From assembly GCF_032854445.1 (NCBI RefSeq), contig NC_088295.1, forward strand, positions 32,659,385-32,723,384: DNA of 64,000 nt. Direction: 5' to 3'. The DNA is from Liolophura sinensis (taxonomy: Eukaryota; Mollusca; Polyplacophora; Chitonida; Chitonidae). Shown here piece by piece: positions 25,001-37,735 of the stretch. The notes below the pieces were generated by a model. That model was not told the origin of the DNA. It worked only from the letters and a program-made list of their open reading frames with translations, and did not search any database. How positions within the stretch are numbered: position 1 is the stretch's first letter; each line of letters starts with the position of its first letter. Both the position numbers and the translations under genes were made by a program.

Positions 25001-26920
25001 TTCAGGTTTCATGAAGCTCACTTAAATATTAAAGTTTGGTCCCAACGACCATGATGACATGTTGCAGAGATATAAAGTGCACTTAGCTAAGGGCTACTTA
25101 ACACTAAGTATGCTTCATGACACTGGGCATAGATCATATAAACTTTTCACCAACTTGTATGTCCCACAATATGAAGGCGTATAAGATTGGTATTATGAAT
25201 CAAACAAGCCATAAAAAAGATTTGCCTCTGCAGGAAATTTCAAGTCATAAAAATGGCAGTCCAATGTGAGCAGTATTTATGCTTGTATACTTTATCCAGC
25301 ACTTACATGTACGCCTGATCAACAAGAATATCTCTGACACACAAAATCTCTGCCATTTTATTTAATTATATGCACAAAACATACCCAGAAATGGTCACAT
25401 AACACGAGATTGAATAACTTTTGACAGGCATTTTATAATCTGACATTAGAGCTACATATGACACTTAATGGTGCATCTTTTTAAAATGTCTCCCGGTCTA
25501 GAAGTCCAGCTCTGGGGCTTTGACCTCAGAAATGCTCTACAGTGTGAATTGTTCTAAAAATTATGGCAGCCATTGTTTAAGCCATGTACTATATACAAGG
25601 CAGGCGTTCTCTCTGCTACATGCAAATTAATATTTATATATGATGTATATCTAGTAACAATGGTTTCCTTTAGCAGATTCAAATACTATTAATGTTTCCA
25701 GTAAACAGGGACACGTTGTTAGAATAATAATGTACATGTATATACTTGTACATATGGAAAAAAAAATAGACCAACATGATATAAAGCTAGGTGTCTGCAG
25801 TTACCACAAATTGAACAAACAGAAGGTCTACAATGTGAAGCATTTCCTTTGTGTACGTTTACAGTACACATCCTCACATTAGAGAGCCTGGACATTGTAC
25901 AATAGCTGTTCTAATGCCCACTTGAATGAAGTACATGAAAGAATTGTTATTTTTTTTGCCAAACAAATTTGTTACACCAGAAAATTTACTCATATCCATA
26001 TTTTCATACACGTTGGAATTCAGTAAGAATTCAGATTTCATGCATGTGTTTGAATATAAAGAACCAACTTAATTCAAACAGGTTTAGAACAATACAACAT
26101 TTATACCATTATTATGCAAAGATGATATGCATAAGAGGTCCTAAGTATCCTCTGGCACCATAGAAAAATTGCATATACTTCCAACTGTTCTTTTCTCCTT
26201 TTAAGAAAACAGAAAAATATTTTGAAGATCAAATTTACAAATAACCTTTCACTGAAGTCTGCATAACATTTGTTTTCTTTGCCTTCAACTGTTGTGTGTA
26301 GGTTACAGATCAGTGTACAGTGTGCTATGAAGTACCTCCAATACACACATAACTATTCTGTATAAAGGGCATAAAGAGAAACACTTACCAATTCCTGATC
26401 AAATACACTATTAATGTTATCAAAATTACATAGTGGAAAGAACACTTGTAACTGTTGATTTGTTGATAACAATCCATTCAGCACTTCACCCCTTGTGGAT
26501 TCTTATCAACGAATCAACAGTTATAAGTGTTTTATCCAACTTACACCAGTCACCATCTGTGGATTATTTTTCAATAATATACAGTTTTTCTTCCTTTGTG
26601 TTCTTAATAGGGTGGTGGTGGGGGGCATTGTGGCCACACTTCCTTCACCATGTGAATGCTGTATAGTTCACATGGAACACTGTTTGTGTAATCTTACTTG
26701 AGGGATAACCATGTGAAGTTCGCACTGTGTAGGAGATATGTAAAACATTGATTTGCAGACATGCAATGCTTCATACACTTCTTAGTGTGACGCCACAGGA
26801 ATATTCTAAATTAATATGTAAAAGTGCCGCTCTTTATAAAGCCCCACAGAAATGTCTAGGGCTTTTTTTTGCCTGACTCTGTCGAGAGTAGTGAGTTCAT
26901 TTCAGTCGAGTGCTGTTAAG
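22040..26920. other. No gene recognised apart from one candidate exon
   Basis: Unique AT-rich sequence with many ACATGTAC motifs. An open segment at 22386-22595 (minus) and a Trp-rich frame near 24000-24090 (minus) lack convincing splice sites or domain signatures. The only exon-like element is at 22971-23056. Confidence 0.5.
22971..23056 (-). CDS. Candidate Ser/Thr/Pro-rich linker exon
   Basis: This 86-bp segment lies between a 'tttggtttccag' acceptor and a GTAAGA donor, entering in phase 2 and leaving in phase 1. It encodes YSHKGYVYGSTPSPQTDD followed by RVPSIITPTP, a mucin-like linker. Its phase-1 donor is compatible with the FN3 exons and with the 18646-18747 exon downstream. It may join an N-terminal module to the FN3 array, but the preceding exon was not found. 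Confidence 0.4.
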
Positions 26921-26921
26921 T

Positions 26922-27172
26922 ATATTTATTTATTTATTTCTTTGATTGGTGTTTTACCCAATACTCATATTTCACTTATACGACGGCAGCCAGCATTATG
27001 GTGGGAGGAAACCGGGCAGAGCCCGGGGGAAACCCACGACCATCCGCAGATTGCTGGAAGACCTTCCCATGTACAGCCGGAGAGGAAGCCAGGATCAGCG
27101 GGACTTGAACTCACAGCGACCGCAATGGTGAGAGGCTTGTGGGTCATTACGCTGCGCTAGCGCGCTAACCAA
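26922..27172 (-). mobile_element. tRNA-derived SINE, family 1, near full length
   Basis: Inverted copy: (ATTT)n tail at the left, body 'gattggtgttttaccc', 'tatacgacggcagccagcat', 'aaacccacgaccatccgcag', and the tRNA head at the right ('gacttgaactcac', 'gcgctagcgcgctaacc'). It ends 16 bp before the ATG of the relic at 27189. This family also occurs at 29042, 44373 and 50560. Confidence 0.85.
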
Positions 27173-27188
27173 CCTGTGAAGAATAAAC

Positions 27189-28620
27189 ATGGATGATACG
27201 GACACGGACGAAATTTTTCTGACACAGAACAAGCTTAGAGATGCCCAGTGTGATTCTGAATATTCTGCCTTGCAAGATGAATGTGGGCTGTTGTATGGAG
27301 AAGAGGATTTAGGACATCAGCCATTAAATTGCGTTAACTCTGACAACGAGTCATCACAGTGTGTAGACGGCTTTCAATTGAAAATCCCAATTTGTCAGTA
27401 TGAGGATATTTCTTCAGAAGACGAGTTGCCTATCAACAGTCTTTCTGCTAGATTTAAACGCAGCAAAACTGATTTCCAAATGGAGGCCTATTCACATTTT
27501 CCATAATTACTTAGGTAAATGGAATGAAGTAGTTTATACCGACTCTTGTGTTAGATGTACACGGTAAGCTGTATTTCTACCATATGAAATCTGGTTTTTT
27601 TCCACAATTATATCCTGCAACCACCGCCAAGAGTAAAACAGCATGAGTAAATAAATTTCATGATACACACGACTACTTTAGTACAATTAAAGTTTGAGAT
27701 GTGTGTATACATTCTTACATTATAACTCGGCATTTGTCTTTTTTGGTTTTCAGTGTAGCAAAGTCCATGAAGTCAAAATGTAGATGGGCCGTGGAGCGGA
27801 CTCCTTCCTGGCAAACCCAATGCCAAGCAACTGCTTCAAAGAATTTGACTGTAAGTGCTATAAAGCCTAACCTTAAAGTAATGACAAAGGATGAACTTTG
27901 CTAATCCTTTGCAAATTTCTTATGTGAAGTGAAGAAGGCAAAAGAAGAATATCCTGGCGTGACATTGTATGAATTAGTTGCAAGTTTGCAAGTGCATTTA
28001 GAGACACAGGGTGAAATCTACAAACTCCTTCAGGACATTTCATTTTTGTAAATACAAGACACATTGGATCACGTTATAAAAGAATGCATCAAGCAATGAA
28101 TTCTTATACTTAATCGTAAGGGAGAGATGATATCTTTTGATGAGGAGATCTCGTGGTAGAAAGTGTTAAGAAGTTCCAGTCCTAGACAACTGATAGATAT
28201 GTTGCTATATCTTTTGGGCTTGAACTTCGCCTTACGGGGTGGAAAAGAACACAGACAGTTACATTGGGAAAACAGCCAGGTATCCATAGTGTGAGATTCT
28301 CGTGGCATACAGTGCCTCTGTTATCTCGAGGATTTATCAAAGTGTAACTTGGGAGGAACAACCTATATGAATGAACCAATTAACTGCAACTGTCTTTGAG
28401 ACTTTGAAATAGCTTGAATAGGTGGGTTTTGTACCAGCCACTCGCTGAGTGTAACAGCTGCGACGTAATTGTATTTGCAAGATGTTAAAGAATAAGCCAT
28501 TGGTGAATAACTGGACACTGCAGCAGAGCTGTTGGGGAGTACAAACGCACAAGGAACACCCAGAGAAGTGCTACAAACGATATTATTTGTGGTCACTCTT
28601 TCCATTATCAGCCAGAGAAG
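27189..28620 (+). pseudogene. Crypton-derived (KIAA1958/ZMYM/QRICH1-type) tyrosine-recombinase-like relic
   Basis: An acidic N-terminal open frame (27189-27506) is followed, after a gap ending in a 'ggttttcag' acceptor, by fragments in changing frames. These are WAVERTPSWQTQCQATASK; DELC..FANFLCEVKKAKEEYPG with TLYELVASLQVHLE; GEMISFDEEISW; and LLYLLGLNFALRGGKEHRQL. This order matches the Crypton-derived domain (DUF3504) of KIAA1958-like proteins: a helical N-terminal part, then the recombinase-like segment with the ALRGGKEHR block. Several stops and frameshifts separate the fragments, so it is not functional as it stands. The domain is usually followed by a longer recombinase C-terminus, which I cannot see. 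Confidence 0.55.
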
Positions 28621-29041
28621 CAGCCCATTAAAAAAAAAAAAACCTGACCGATATCCAATATAACAGTATACGTGTATTTTAACAGTTGAGGATACTTTGC
28701 TCTCAAAAAGTATGCTTTCCAGCGGTGGCAGTTATGCATATTACCTTTTTTTGATTATATGTTACTAGATTTACAGAATTTACATATGGAAATACATACA
28801 TGAATGGAAGACTGGCTCTTTTGTTGGTTCTACAAAAGCCGAACTTTACTCATCACGATGGATTATACCTATATAGGTGACCCTAATACAGCATCTGCGG
28901 AGTGAAGTGATTCAATTTTTACAGTGGATACCTTACATGAGCCTACTGAATTTCTGAAATGGTTCCTAACTTATATACGATTTGTTGAAGGAACCTGCCA
29001 TACAATTTATGTCCAGGATGGTATTTGGTAGTAAACAGGTG

Positions 29042-29180
29042 GTTTTATTTGATTTATTTATTTGATTGGTGTTTTACGCCGTAGTCAAGAATATTTCACC
29101 TATACGACGATGGCCAGCATTATGGTGGGAGGAAACCAAGCAGAGCCCGCGAAAACCCACGACCATCCGCAGGTTGCTGA
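29042..29180 (-). mobile_element. SINE family 1, truncated copy
   Basis: Inverted, carrying only the 3' half: 'tttatttgattggtgtttta', 'tatacgacgatggccagcat', 'aaacccacgaccatccgcag'. The tRNA head is missing. Confidence 0.8.
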
Positions 29181-31429
29181 TATCAAGCGATTTTAACTTG
29201 TGCAGTTAATTGTAATAATTTTCAAATTTACTTTACTTGGTTTTATGTGCTTTTTAATCTCTGAGCTATATGTGGCCTTAAACGGACAGTTTTAATTTAT
29301 CATTTCCTGATTTCATAATATGTAAATATAGGCTGCACGACTATATGTCAGCCTTTGCCAGTCTATTATTCAACAAATCACGTTCAGGCGTCCTTTGGGA
29401 AGGGTGATATGGGCTTGCACTATAAAGGTGAGCTTGTGCGCAAGCAGGCAGATAGATTACCCGCTTATGTTTTTATATTTTCTCTCAGGATTAAACAACA
29501 TGTTTACTCAACAATCATGGTAAGTATTCATTATCATTATCATTTTAACATACCATTTCTGTTTTGTGCGTTTATATTTTTGTCATGTTTGTTGAGTATA
29601 CGTGTACTTGCACTACAAGTCACATAGTACTATGTGTCATCGACCTTCATTCAAAATCAAACCATAGATACAGAACTGCTTGTGTGTAATCTCATGGCTG
29701 CTAAGCAGTCCAGCTTCTGCTTCAAAATGAAGTAGTTTAATTGTGACATGACAATGTTTGTAACACAGCCATCCTCATATATTAAGATACGTATAGTCCA
29801 CTTAGGGAAATCTTAACTCAACAAAGTCACTTCCTGGTTGTCCAGTTTGCAAAGGATTTAAAATATATACTTGTACAGGAGTACAGGGGCTTTCCCTTTT
29901 ATACATAGCAAGAGGAAAATTTCAATAGACTACCTTTATTATATAGCTATAAATGTGGTCCAATGAAATCAGTCATATCATACCATGTGACAGTCCTGTA
30001 CTTGGAGCAATATTGGATCCTGGGGAGTCCTATTATTTTCATACTGTACAGGAGCAATGGGAAGGCAGCGTATTTTTTAATCCAGTAAGGTGGCCGCAGG
30101 CGCTAGTGTGAAGCAGGACTTCGATCTATTGCTATGTCAAAAATGTGTACAATATTAGTTTCTAATGTAACGTTATTCTGTCTTTATTGCAACGTCATAA
30201 TGAGCTGGGAAACGAACGTTTGACGTCAATAAAATGACACCAAGGTCCTGCTGTCTGCTGCTTTACTTTATATGCTAAGGCATTTGGGGGCACTGCGGTG
30301 TGTATCGTTTGCTGGCCGTGTTTCCGCAAACATTGACAATGTTGACTGAGGTATATACTCCATTACATGTTGATTACCAAATTCTGCAAAATACTACTGC
30401 CAAGCTCAAAAGGATATTCAAGCAGCATACAGACAGCATTACCCGACCAGAACATGCAGGGAGATCATCCACTACAGGGCAGCTAAAACTGTATGTGAAT
30501 CTTCAGTCGTTATTTGTATGGGAGGTGGAGGTGAAGTCATTGGACAGGTCGAGCTATATAATAAATAGGTCACTGTGAAGTGTTAGGTACATGGACACAG
30601 ACCCCTATTACAACTTCCGTTTTTTGGTAGGGACGATTGTAGTTCTGTGAATTTTAGGGTATAAAGTCTTTTTTTGCTCCCAGGCGTCCAGTTTTGGTGC
30701 ACAGGTGCATGCTAGGTATTAAAATGCTGGAAACTGTCTCAACTTTGAGGAGGTATGAGCTTTACTGATGAAAGTTTGAAATTCTGGGTGAGAGGACACA
30801 AGGTGTGAGGTAGTGATGAGGCTGCGAGTGACGTCCCCTTGGCGTTGCTAGGCACGCCTCCCAGCTGCCGGCATGGAAAGGTCCAGATTTTGACGGTCAA
30901 CCTATGTCAAGATTTTTATGGCTTGTTTCTCCCAGGCTGGGCCAGGTATGCACCAAAGCTTATTGGCCAGTGAATGTTTGGGACTGACCTACAGCGCTAG
31001 ACGTTAACATTGTCACTTATGGAAAATTAATGGGGGTCCGAGGCCACATTATGGAGTGATTTTGTACTCGTCCATGTTGTGTCAGAAATCTACACTGGAT
31101 CCGCATTTCCCTAGCCTATGGCTGCGGTTAGATGGGGAAAATGAATGACATCATGGAAAGAAGGTATAGGGAAATAAAGATCGACCTGAATGGAAAAAAA
31201 GATATTCGAGAACCTACAATGTGTGATAATTATAAGAAATTGTTGTATGATAGACACTAGAACAATATGGCGTAAAACTATGAATATCAACAAAGCGTCG
31301 TTTTTGAAGCTTGCAGCGCTATCTGCCATGAAAAGCATGTGTGCTCCTGCAATAAGTCATGCTGTTATGCATGTGCTTGAAAACTAAGGTCAATTCATTC
31401 AGCAGATGTAAAACAATGAACAGTGTCAG
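29181..31429. other. No gene recognised
   Basis: Open frames at 29355-29627 and 30300-30578 (plus) show no domain, signal peptide or splice evidence. The interval contains a moderately CpG-containing patch at 30780-30900 ('gtgacgtccccttggcgttg'). Confidence 0.4.
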
Positions 31430-31502
31430 TGCATTGCAGTGAGTGCTTAGGGTTTAACGTCATACTTAATTTTTCAGTCATCTGACGATGACAGTGCATT
31501 AG
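31430..31502 (-). mobile_element. SINE family 2, 3'-end fragment
   Basis: Read on the minus strand: 'gactgaaaaattaagtatga', 'cgttaaaccctaagcactca'. This is the same 3' end as the SINE at 19700-20060. Confidence 0.6.
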
Positions 31503-34129
31503 AATTAATAAAAGCCTTTTATGGACTCTTGGACTTTTATGACCATTTTTATTTTGCCACACCAATGGCAGGATTGGATGTAAATTACTAAAGGCAATCC
31601 TTGACTTGAACTCCCTGATAAAATGATGCCATTAAAACTGATATTTCCCCCAATGGATGACGGTTAAAAGTGAGGAGGAAGATGTCCTGAAATCCATTCC
31701 AGAGATTTATTTACTAATCTATGTTTTTGATTATTTTACTAAGGTTGAATTACCATTTCAAGGCGGACATCTTTAGCTGACATCTTACGTGCTCACAACA
31801 ATGTCATGCATGCATTCATTCACAACGTGTTTATTTTGAACAGAATAATTAAAGCAAATTTCAATTTGCTCATAACGATATTCACTTAAGTGGATAAGTG
31901 AAATATGAAGAATTCTTGACTTTCAGTATTGAAATTAATGATGTATTTTCCTACAAATTTCAAAATTCTATTTTAAAATCTCTTAATGCTTTGACGATAC
32001 ATGGTCAATGGACATAAGTATTCATCACTTCCTAGATGGTGTCACGCTGTGACCTTTTCATCAGTAATTTCAATGGGGACCTGTCAAATGCCCTGCAGCA
32101 GGATATTGACATCATTATATTGATGTCAAATGTTCCTTTCCCTGATTAAAGACAGCAGAATGTTACAATAGAAAGTGATACATTGTAACAGAGTTGATGT
32201 TATGCTACAACCTGTTCATGATGTAACAATGGCTTGAGGTCATGCTTCACACTAGCGCCAGTCTAAGCTAAATATTTTCGATGATATTTACAATGGGGGA
32301 TTGTGCTGGCCATTCAGTAGTTTTTATTTTTTTCCCATAAATTTTTCCCACAGTCCTTATAGGCCATAAATTATTATCAATTATCTCAATATATTTCTGG
32401 CCATATATGTTACCATATCTACCACCACTATATATTCCAACACCATTATAACAGACACAGCCCCTGACCCATCAATTTACCCTCCTGCGAGATGGAGGGC
32501 AGAGACGATGGGGACTGTTGACTTCATCATGTCCACATATAAAAACAATTGTCCATTATTATCACAACTTGACTTTCATCAGAAAATATCCCCCCTGCCC
32601 TCCTGGCCATTCGTCCAGTTCCTACTTTCCTTACACCATCTTACACGTTTTTTCTTCACCTCCTCACCAACTGCCATCTTCTTTGAAACTTATCTTATAT
32701 ACCTCACTGGCTGCAATCTTCTTGACGCAGGTTTCTAACAAAATTGATGATCCCTTCCCTCGTTTATATTTTCTGTTACATTTTACAAGCCAAAAAAAAA
32801 GATGTGATCTCTTACTGTCAACATTTTTTCCCTCCCACTTCCGGGCATGTTTTCAATGTTACCCTCTGCTTGACAATTTACTCAAAATACAGCCAATTAT
32901 GATTTATATGGAGTATGAAATGATTATTTTACCATCATTTCTTCCTCCCCTATACTCAGCTGTTTGCCTTTCCAACCCACCTTGTCAAACGGTGTTTACA
33001 AGTAAACCCATAAGAGCAGACGACTATATGATGTCATGAATATATTTATGACAACTTATAGTCTATTTCATATAAAAGGTTTGACATATTTCTGTCTTTT
33101 TTTCTTTTACTGTAAAAATCTAAAGTGCAGAATTTATTGAAGATAACTGAACATAATTTTAAATTTTATCTTTCAATGACCAGACTGCTTTTGATATACA
33201 CGTCTATGAAAATTAAAAAAAAACACTGATGATGCATTACGTGTAACTGTTGATTGCTAAACTGGATTAATTAAAGAAGTTATGATGGCTTTAATCCACA
33301 ACGGCACAGTTACATACTATGGTACAGTCATATGGGCATATCTAGCAAACTGGTTCAGGATAAATAAACATGAAGGCCTACATGTATATTGTACAGAGTT
33401 TTGAAAGGCACTTGCTATGTCCCCTAGTATGACCTAATTTAAAAGTATATTGTATAGAATATCCAGTTCTTGTCAAAGGTAGCAGTGTGTACGAGCGTAA
33501 CTGAATATATCTCAAGAATTTAGTTCTAGAGCTGGCTTAGGCGGGGTGGGCGAACATGCATATAGAGGGTGTGGTGTTATCACGTTAGTATACCTGCACT
33601 GTACACGTAACTATATAAACGCATATGTAGGCCTACCCCGCATGCACGTCAATGATACCCCTTTCCGTCTGTGGGCGCATGCATATACATATGTCACGTA
33701 TGTACCTGTTCGTAGGCAAATGTTGGGTTAACTTAACAGCCATTCAGTATAATATTACACATATTTAACTTATAAATATGTGCAATACTTTAAAAACAGT
33801 CCCTGGTAGTTTTATATTTGCATGTAACATTTGCCGGAAATAAACTCACATATGTGAGTAATCTCATAAATGAAAATGTAATGATAAATAGTGAATATTA
33901 AAGTTATACATATATGAAATGAGCCCATGCAGGAATTTCATCCCCATCATTTTGTGAAAAGTTCTCCGTGTCAGGTTAGACAGTCAGTAGACCTACTTTG
34001 TGAAGACGTTCAGGTATAGCCAATGAAAATAATGAGAGAGAAAGAGAAGAAAAAAACATTCAGTAGAAATTTACCAGTACACATGTAACAACGTTACCGA
34101 CAAAACAGGCATGGAAAAGGCAGTTTTAC
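31503..34129. other. No gene recognised; long pyrimidine-rich stretch
   Basis: Between about 32540 and 33000 the plus strand is strongly C/T-biased, which leaves long but unconvincing open frames (up to 173 codons, rich in Pro, Ser, Leu, Phe). No domain or splice support. Confidence 0.45.
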
Positions 34130-34299
34130 CTTGCAGTTGCAACTGATGACAGAGATACATGTAGGCCAAAAACATGTGGGCAGCCTGTAGAGGTAAGTTG
34201 TCTCAGCAGGGCTTGGGCACTTAATGGACGTGTCACAACCACACGTAAGTCTAAACCTCGTCCTCTTGTTACCACAGGTACCGAAAAATCTGAATTCAT
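34130..34299 (-). CDS. Probable first coding exon of an unidentified gene
   Basis: From the ATG at 34299 the frame reads MNSDFSVPVVTRGRGLDLRV, continues with VVTRPLSAQALLRQLTSTG and CPHVFGLHVSLSSVATA, and stops being coding at a GTAAAA donor after 56 codons plus two bases. Composition, codon usage and the clean donor look genuinely coding, and the region just upstream (34300-34640) is richer in CpG than its surroundings, as for a promoter on this strand. No signal peptide is apparent, so it is unlikely to start the FN3 receptor. I do not recognise the family and did not find its second exon. Confidence 0.5.
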
Positions 34300-34639
34300 G
34301 GTGTATACTGTCAACTAGTGTAGCTATTTCAACCAGGAAGTTAGGTTGTCTATTACGGTGGGCCAGATGTGTCCTCTGTTACACTGACGCATAAGACGCA
34401 ATCGGAACTAGTTAACTATTTTGTCGTCTGCTCGCTCTGAAATACTATACTCTCGTGCATGAAAAACACTTGACGTTGTTGTGGAACCTTGTTCTCTCCC
34501 CTGACCACGCTTTCAAAGCGCGAAAAACGTGTATATAGGGGAGAGTAAGGTACAACACACCCACGCGTTTATTAGCAATCCTCTGTTCTTTACGCTGGCT
34601 TGAGGAACATAGACCAGTGAGGGCTGTGATTTTTTTTTG

Positions 34640-35440
34640 ATTCACTTGCTACATTGCAGGCAATTAAGAATTACCCTTGGCAAACTGTATCTCCTGTGAT
34701 TTTGGAGCCGTTATGGTTGATAACCTCGTTGTACTTTCAGGGCATAGAGGTTTATTTGGCATGGATACCAGCCCACGTGGAAATAGCGGGTAATGAAGAA
34801 GCGGACAAGGCTGCAAAACAAGCGCTCCTGCTGAATAATATATCTGTCTCTTACACATTATCATGTCGAGAGGTGTTCAACGAAGTCAAGTCACACTTCT
34901 ACTCGCTTTGGCAGAATGAGTGGGATACAACGAATAATGGTCTTTTTATTTTCATTTTCAGCCTTCTATTTCCAGTGGTTTGTGTAAGCCTATCTCCAAG
35001 ACGACACGATGTCTTATTTTACAGATTAATGTCTAGTTTCTTACATGTTAACTTATGCCTTTTCAGGATAAACTGTCACCCAACTGGCTGGTGTGATTTT
35101 GTGATGTAGATGAGTCCGAAGTACATTTTCTTTTAAGATGTCACAGATATAATGTAGCCAGAACTCAAATGTTTGCCAAGCTATCACATTATGGTATTTT
35201 TCAGCACACATTACAGGCAGTTCTATGTCCTCCACGAAACAGAGTTAAAGTTTTCAATGAAGTGGCGAAGTTCATTGTTAATTCAAGGCGATTTTGAGTC
35301 GCCCCAACCCTCATCCTGTTTATTTGAGTGTTATCTCTGGTAATGTAGTATAGATTTACTCTTGCAGTTAAGTGTGGCGTGCATCATCCCTTTTCAGGGC
35401 TTGGAAAACGCCAAATTGATAATTTCACTCACTCACTCAC
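34640..35440 (+). mobile_element. I-group LINE 3' end: RNase H domain and (TCAC)n tail
   Basis: The frame from 34660 contains an RNase H C-terminal block: VYLAWIPAHVEIAGNEEADK followed by AAKQALL. A frameshifted continuation near 35110-35295 reads RCHRYNVARTQMFAKLSHYG and ends VFNEVAKFIVNSRRF-stop. The element then closes with a short 3' UTR and 'ttcactcactcactcactc' (to about 35440). It is 5'-truncated, as most LINE copies are; the reverse transcriptase is missing. The RNase H placement fits the I/Nimb/Jockey group; the exact clade is not determined. Confidence 0.75.
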
Positions 35441-35444
35441 TCGC

Positions 35445-37735
35445 TGCAAAATGGACTTTGCGCCACAGCACACGCTCCTTATCGCACCGTCTTTATCGTC
35501 ATGTCTGCTGTTACATATAGCTATTTGTACAACATAAACTTTACTGTCGATGATAAATGTCGACGAATAGATATCCTAGAGACCTTTGATCTGTGATAGT
35601 CCTCTAAGCATGTTTTTACCCACAGTGCTCAGAGATTTTGTGGGTCACCTATGATTACAAAGTTGCATTAGTTTTCACGACCATATATCATCAACCTAAA
35701 AAAAAAAAAAAAAAGACCAGGCGGTAGGCTTAAACGATTGGTGATCTTTCGAAACGTGTTAATTTTAGGAAAATTAATCACTTGGGGCAAAACGGACCTG
35801 GGGAGGGCCAAAACCCGATCCACAGTCCATTTTGCACCGTTGCCTCATATGCTCAATTAAATACCGTAATTTAGGCAAACGCTCTCTTGTTCATTAAAGA
35901 ATAAATACCAAATTGAAAACAACAATCATAGCAAATCAGAAGAAACATGGGGAACCACATTATTTAGGCGTATATAAGCGTATGTGATATAGGCCCTTAA
36001 AGTGTTTAACATATAGGCCTATGAAGAGTGTATAATGTACACTTTCACAGCTGGCTGAAATGATACGGTAGTTTACGATGACAAATGATGATAAAACTCC
36101 CAGCACTTTGCATATTATTTCCCCTCATTCATATTGTAAAATTATCCAAGCTGAAAACATGTCATAAACTGTACGCCTAAATATCGAGTAGGCCCACAAG
36201 AAAACACAACATTTCATGAATATTTTGAACGTGGGACGCAGATATTCCAATCTGGTTTATATTTGACTTATTCTAAAATTTGAACTCTTCAGCAATCACT
36301 GCATGTACTAAAACGGACAACAAAAACTTATTAAGTGCATTGTATTCAACCATTGGAACCATATATAGCCTAGTAGGCCTAAACCATGGAACAGTCCGTC
36401 ACTTATCGCTTCTATTTTATATTACCGGTTAGTGCATGACAAGCTGCTTAACCACAATAGCATGCACACAAAACATTTTATTTAACAAAAAAACCAGAAC
36501 AGACAAAAGAAAATGAAGGAAAAAGTACCAACATGAGTACCTGCTATATATACATTTAACACATTTAACAAAGTAGTTTATAGTGATCTAGCATAGTGCA
36601 ACCTCTGACCTTGCTGACCGTGTGATCCTTGTATAATTCATTTATATATTGCTATTTAGACAGATTTACGTATTTTAATTATCCATGGATATGTTTTAAT
36701 TAGCTACAAGTATATATACTTGCACCACCTTTGTAATTTTATTTAATATATCTATATGTGAGAATTGAATTCATACAATTTCAGGAAAATGAATTATATT
36801 AATAATGAAATATATATGAATATCATGGAACATTTGTCTGAAATCATATTGGAATTCATACAGGTGCGTATTATATATTTTACTTTAAAGCTGAAAAATA
36901 TATTAAAAATTAATACCATACATTGCCTACATATTAAAAATTAAAACCAAAGTTACACGTCTGAGTTTATGTTTGTGTTATGAGCCGAGTAAACCCATTT
37001 CTACTCCAGCCTGAGATGGTGTTAAGGTGTCCTTTCTCACAATACCATCACTTTATATGTAAATGCAGGCAACGCTTAGTAATCAACAAACTGAATTCAT
37101 TATCTAATTCTTTCTAATTCATTCTAACAACTCTTTTCTTATACGTTAACATCAAGTATGTTTTATAGTTAAAGTTCATCTGCTAAGTAAATGTGAAAAA
37201 AGGTTATGGAAAACATTGTATATAGAAGTGAAAAAATTGATATTTGTGCCTTTTTCACATCGGTATGCATGTGTGTGTCTACTACAGCTGTTGTACAGTT
37301 ATTTATATCATTTGTGGCTATGAATATTACACGGTGTGTGTCACAACTCGTTTGTTTACCCCATTCAAAAGAAAAGAGTAATACCAGTACAGAGTTACGT
37401 GTGAAATGTCTAATGCCTGTTTTGCCCCCGATGAATATGGCTTAAAACGAACTTTTCTCATCTCAGCATTTTTTCACCTATACTCTCGCAACCGTCGACA
37501 CATGAGGTTCCTGGCTATGTTTATAATGAAAGTTTTAGTAGTACGTTTGGGCCTACCTTGGCCTATACAAATCAAAGATATGGATAAGATAGGGTTTAGG
37601 CGCAATTAACCATATAGGCTACACATCACGTATTATAATAGCGCCAATAACCTGTCACAAACTGGCCATGCTTTACCATTTTTCTTGTGAGATAAGAGGT
37701 AAAAGTGTCGGCATTACAGTATTACATCACTTGAA
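35445..37735. other. No gene recognised
   Basis: AT-rich unique sequence with a poly-A run at about 35698-35714. No domain-bearing open frame. Confidence 0.5.

Noticed and set aside
32518-33039. 173-codon open frame on the plus strand
   Set aside because: It lies in a pyrimidine-rich tract that removes stop codons, has biased Pro/Ser/Leu/Phe composition, no domain, and overlaps another equally open frame.
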